In this document: one piece after another, positions 4,827 to 5,545 of the stretch | Layout of the letters: every line of letters starts with the position of its first letter | How positions within the stretch are numbered: position 1 is the stretch's first letter | Assembly: GCA_002298155.1 (NCBI GenBank) | Contig: DBME01000427.1 | Span: forward strand, 15,425-20,969 | Origin: Holophagaceae bacterium UBA706 | Lineage (GTDB): Bacteria; Acidobacteriota; Holophagae; Holophagales; Holophagaceae | Direction of reading: 5' to 3' | Length of the DNA stretch: 5,545 nt | Program-made: the position numbers and the translations under genes | Notes under the pieces: generated by a model | Seen by the model: only the letters and a program-made list of their open reading frames with translations | The model's database searches: none | Told to the model about the DNA's origin: nothing

Positions 4827-5545
4827 GGCGCTCTCCTCCCGCATGGACCGGGATCAGGCTCTCGGGGCGGCGCTCGCCGAGGCGGGCCTCCCATTCCAGC
4901 AGCTCCTCCCAGGCGGGGCGGCAGGTCCAGATGCCCCCTGCGGGCAGGCCCCGCAGGAAGACGTACACCACGCCCCCGAAGGTGCGCTCGTAGTGGTCCC
5001 GGTCCCGGATCCCCAGGAACCGGCAGGCGGTGACGGCGTAGATCTGCACCTGGAGCAGGTAGTGGGCCGCGACGGCCTCGGCCAGGGCCTCGGGGCCGTA
5101 GGCGGCGAGGCGGTTGGTCTTCCAGTCCAGCACGTGGGCGCGGCCGTCCCACTGGAACAGCATGTCCATGGACCCGGTGAGGAAGTCCTCCGAACCCGGA
5201 TAGGGCGTGAGGAAATCCATTTCGCGCAGGAGTTCGGGCGCCCGGTGCAGCACGGCGGGGCCCCCTTCGGGCAGGGGCACGGGGCCCGTCATAGCGTCGT
5301 AGGTCCACCGCAGGGCATCGGAACGTCCCTCCCGGGGGAGGCAGGCCTCCGCCAGGGCCTGGGTGGCCGGCAGGGCCGACCACGCGGCCAGGTCCCGGCC
5401 CTCGAAGGAGGCGGGGTCCACCTTCTGGAGGAAGGTGTGCACCTGGGTGCCCAGCTTGCGACCCCCGGCGGGGCCGTCGCCGGGGATGCGCTCCTTGATC
5501 TCGCCGGGGCCGGCCTCGCCGCCCTCGGCTTCGAGCCCCTTCTGG
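4819..5545 (-). CDS. recB: RecB (exodeoxyribonuclease V beta subunit), C-terminal nuclease domain, partial
   Basis: The frame is open to the right edge and gives 241 residues of a longer protein; the helicase portion lies beyond position 5545. Numbering from the first full codon (5544): a Gly/Glu-rich tether (about 3-28), then LGTQVH with H36, REMDF (E108), GSMDMLF with D127, VLDWKTN with D140 and K142, and QVQIY (Q165, Y169), followed by GGVVYVFLRG. These correspond to the catalytic H956, D1067, D1080 and K1082 of E. coli RecB and to the QxxxY motif of the RecB/AddB nuclease family, so the single nuclease site of RecBCD is intact. In the holoenzyme it cuts both strands and helps load RecA after Chi. 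A GTG at 5442 is an internal valine codon, not a start, because H36 and the preceding GT motif belong to the domain. The stop TGA (4821-4819) overlaps recD by 8 nt. Confidence 0.93.
   Translation of the reverse strand, partial: QKGLEAEGGEAGPGEIKERIPGDGPAGGRKLGTQVHTFLQKVDPASFEGRDLAAWSALPATQALAEACLPREGRSDALRWTYDAMTGPVPLPEGGPAVLHRAPELLREMDFLTPYPGSEDFLTGSMDMLFQWDGRAHVLDWKTNRLAAYGPEALAEAVAAHYLLQVQIYAVTACRFLGIRDRDHYERTFGGVVYVFLRGLPAGGIWTCRPAWEELLEWEARLGERRPESLIPVHAGGERHG
4833..4837 (-). promoter_or_regulatory. Ribosome binding site deciding the recD start
   Basis: On the minus strand AGGAG (4837 to 4833) lies 6 nt before ATG at 4826, within the last codons of recB. The alternative ATG at 4844 is preceded by CCTGATCCCGGTCC, with no purine-rich site, so 4826 is preferred. 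The arrangement fits reinitiation by ribosomes finishing recB. Confidence 0.7.

Noticed and set aside
3381..5033. A 550-codon open frame on the plus strand opposite recD and recB
   Set aside because: It is antisense to two confidently identified genes. Its translation is a low-complexity mix of Gly, Ala, Gln, Arg and His with no recognisable domain, the usual shadow of GC-rich codon bias.

Overview
This is a high-GC bacterial chromosomal segment. The BON protein has an apparent signal peptide and periplasm-type domains, and a RecBCD system is present, so a Gram-negative host is likely. The sequence does not settle the phylum. A guess would be an Acidobacteriota (Holophagae-like) or deltaproteobacterial-type genome, held at low confidence.

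Layout, left to right. (1) Positions 20-1327, plus strand: a two-gene cassette. A secreted protein with three BON domains is followed 6 nt later, in the same reading frame, by a hemerythrin/HHE-type protein. Both look like envelope or oxidative-stress housekeeping genes. (2) Positions 1328-1637: a 310-nt non-coding leader. It holds a short GC hairpin just after the hemerythrin gene, a perfect TTGACA hexamer, a perfect 10-bp AT palindrome and several inverted repeats. (3) Positions 1638-2882, plus strand: a 414-aa fusion of an XRE-type helix-turn-helix domain and an ImmA/IrrE-like (M78) zinc metallopeptidase. Regions 2 and 3 are clearly lower in GC than both flanks. By hand count, line 1441-1500 is 24/60 GC and line 2221-2280 is 33/60, against 46/60 for line 4201-4260. 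This looks like an acquired one-gene regulatory or defence-type insert. (4) Positions 2928-4826, minus strand: recD, the alpha subunit of exodeoxyribonuclease V, with all helicase motifs intact. (5) From 4819 to the right edge, minus strand: the C-terminal nuclease domain of recB, overlapping recD by 8 nt. Its 5' part lies outside the window.

How they fit together: recB and recD form a translationally coupled operon for double-strand-break repair and foreign-DNA degradation. The XRE-peptidase gene converges on recD with a 45-nt gap. Relatives of its peptidase domain (ImmA, IrrE) switch DNA-damage or mobile-element programmes by cleaving XRE repressors, so the juxtaposition is suggestive. Nothing in the sequence proves a functional link. 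The XRE-peptidase unit and its structured leader are the most interesting part of the window.
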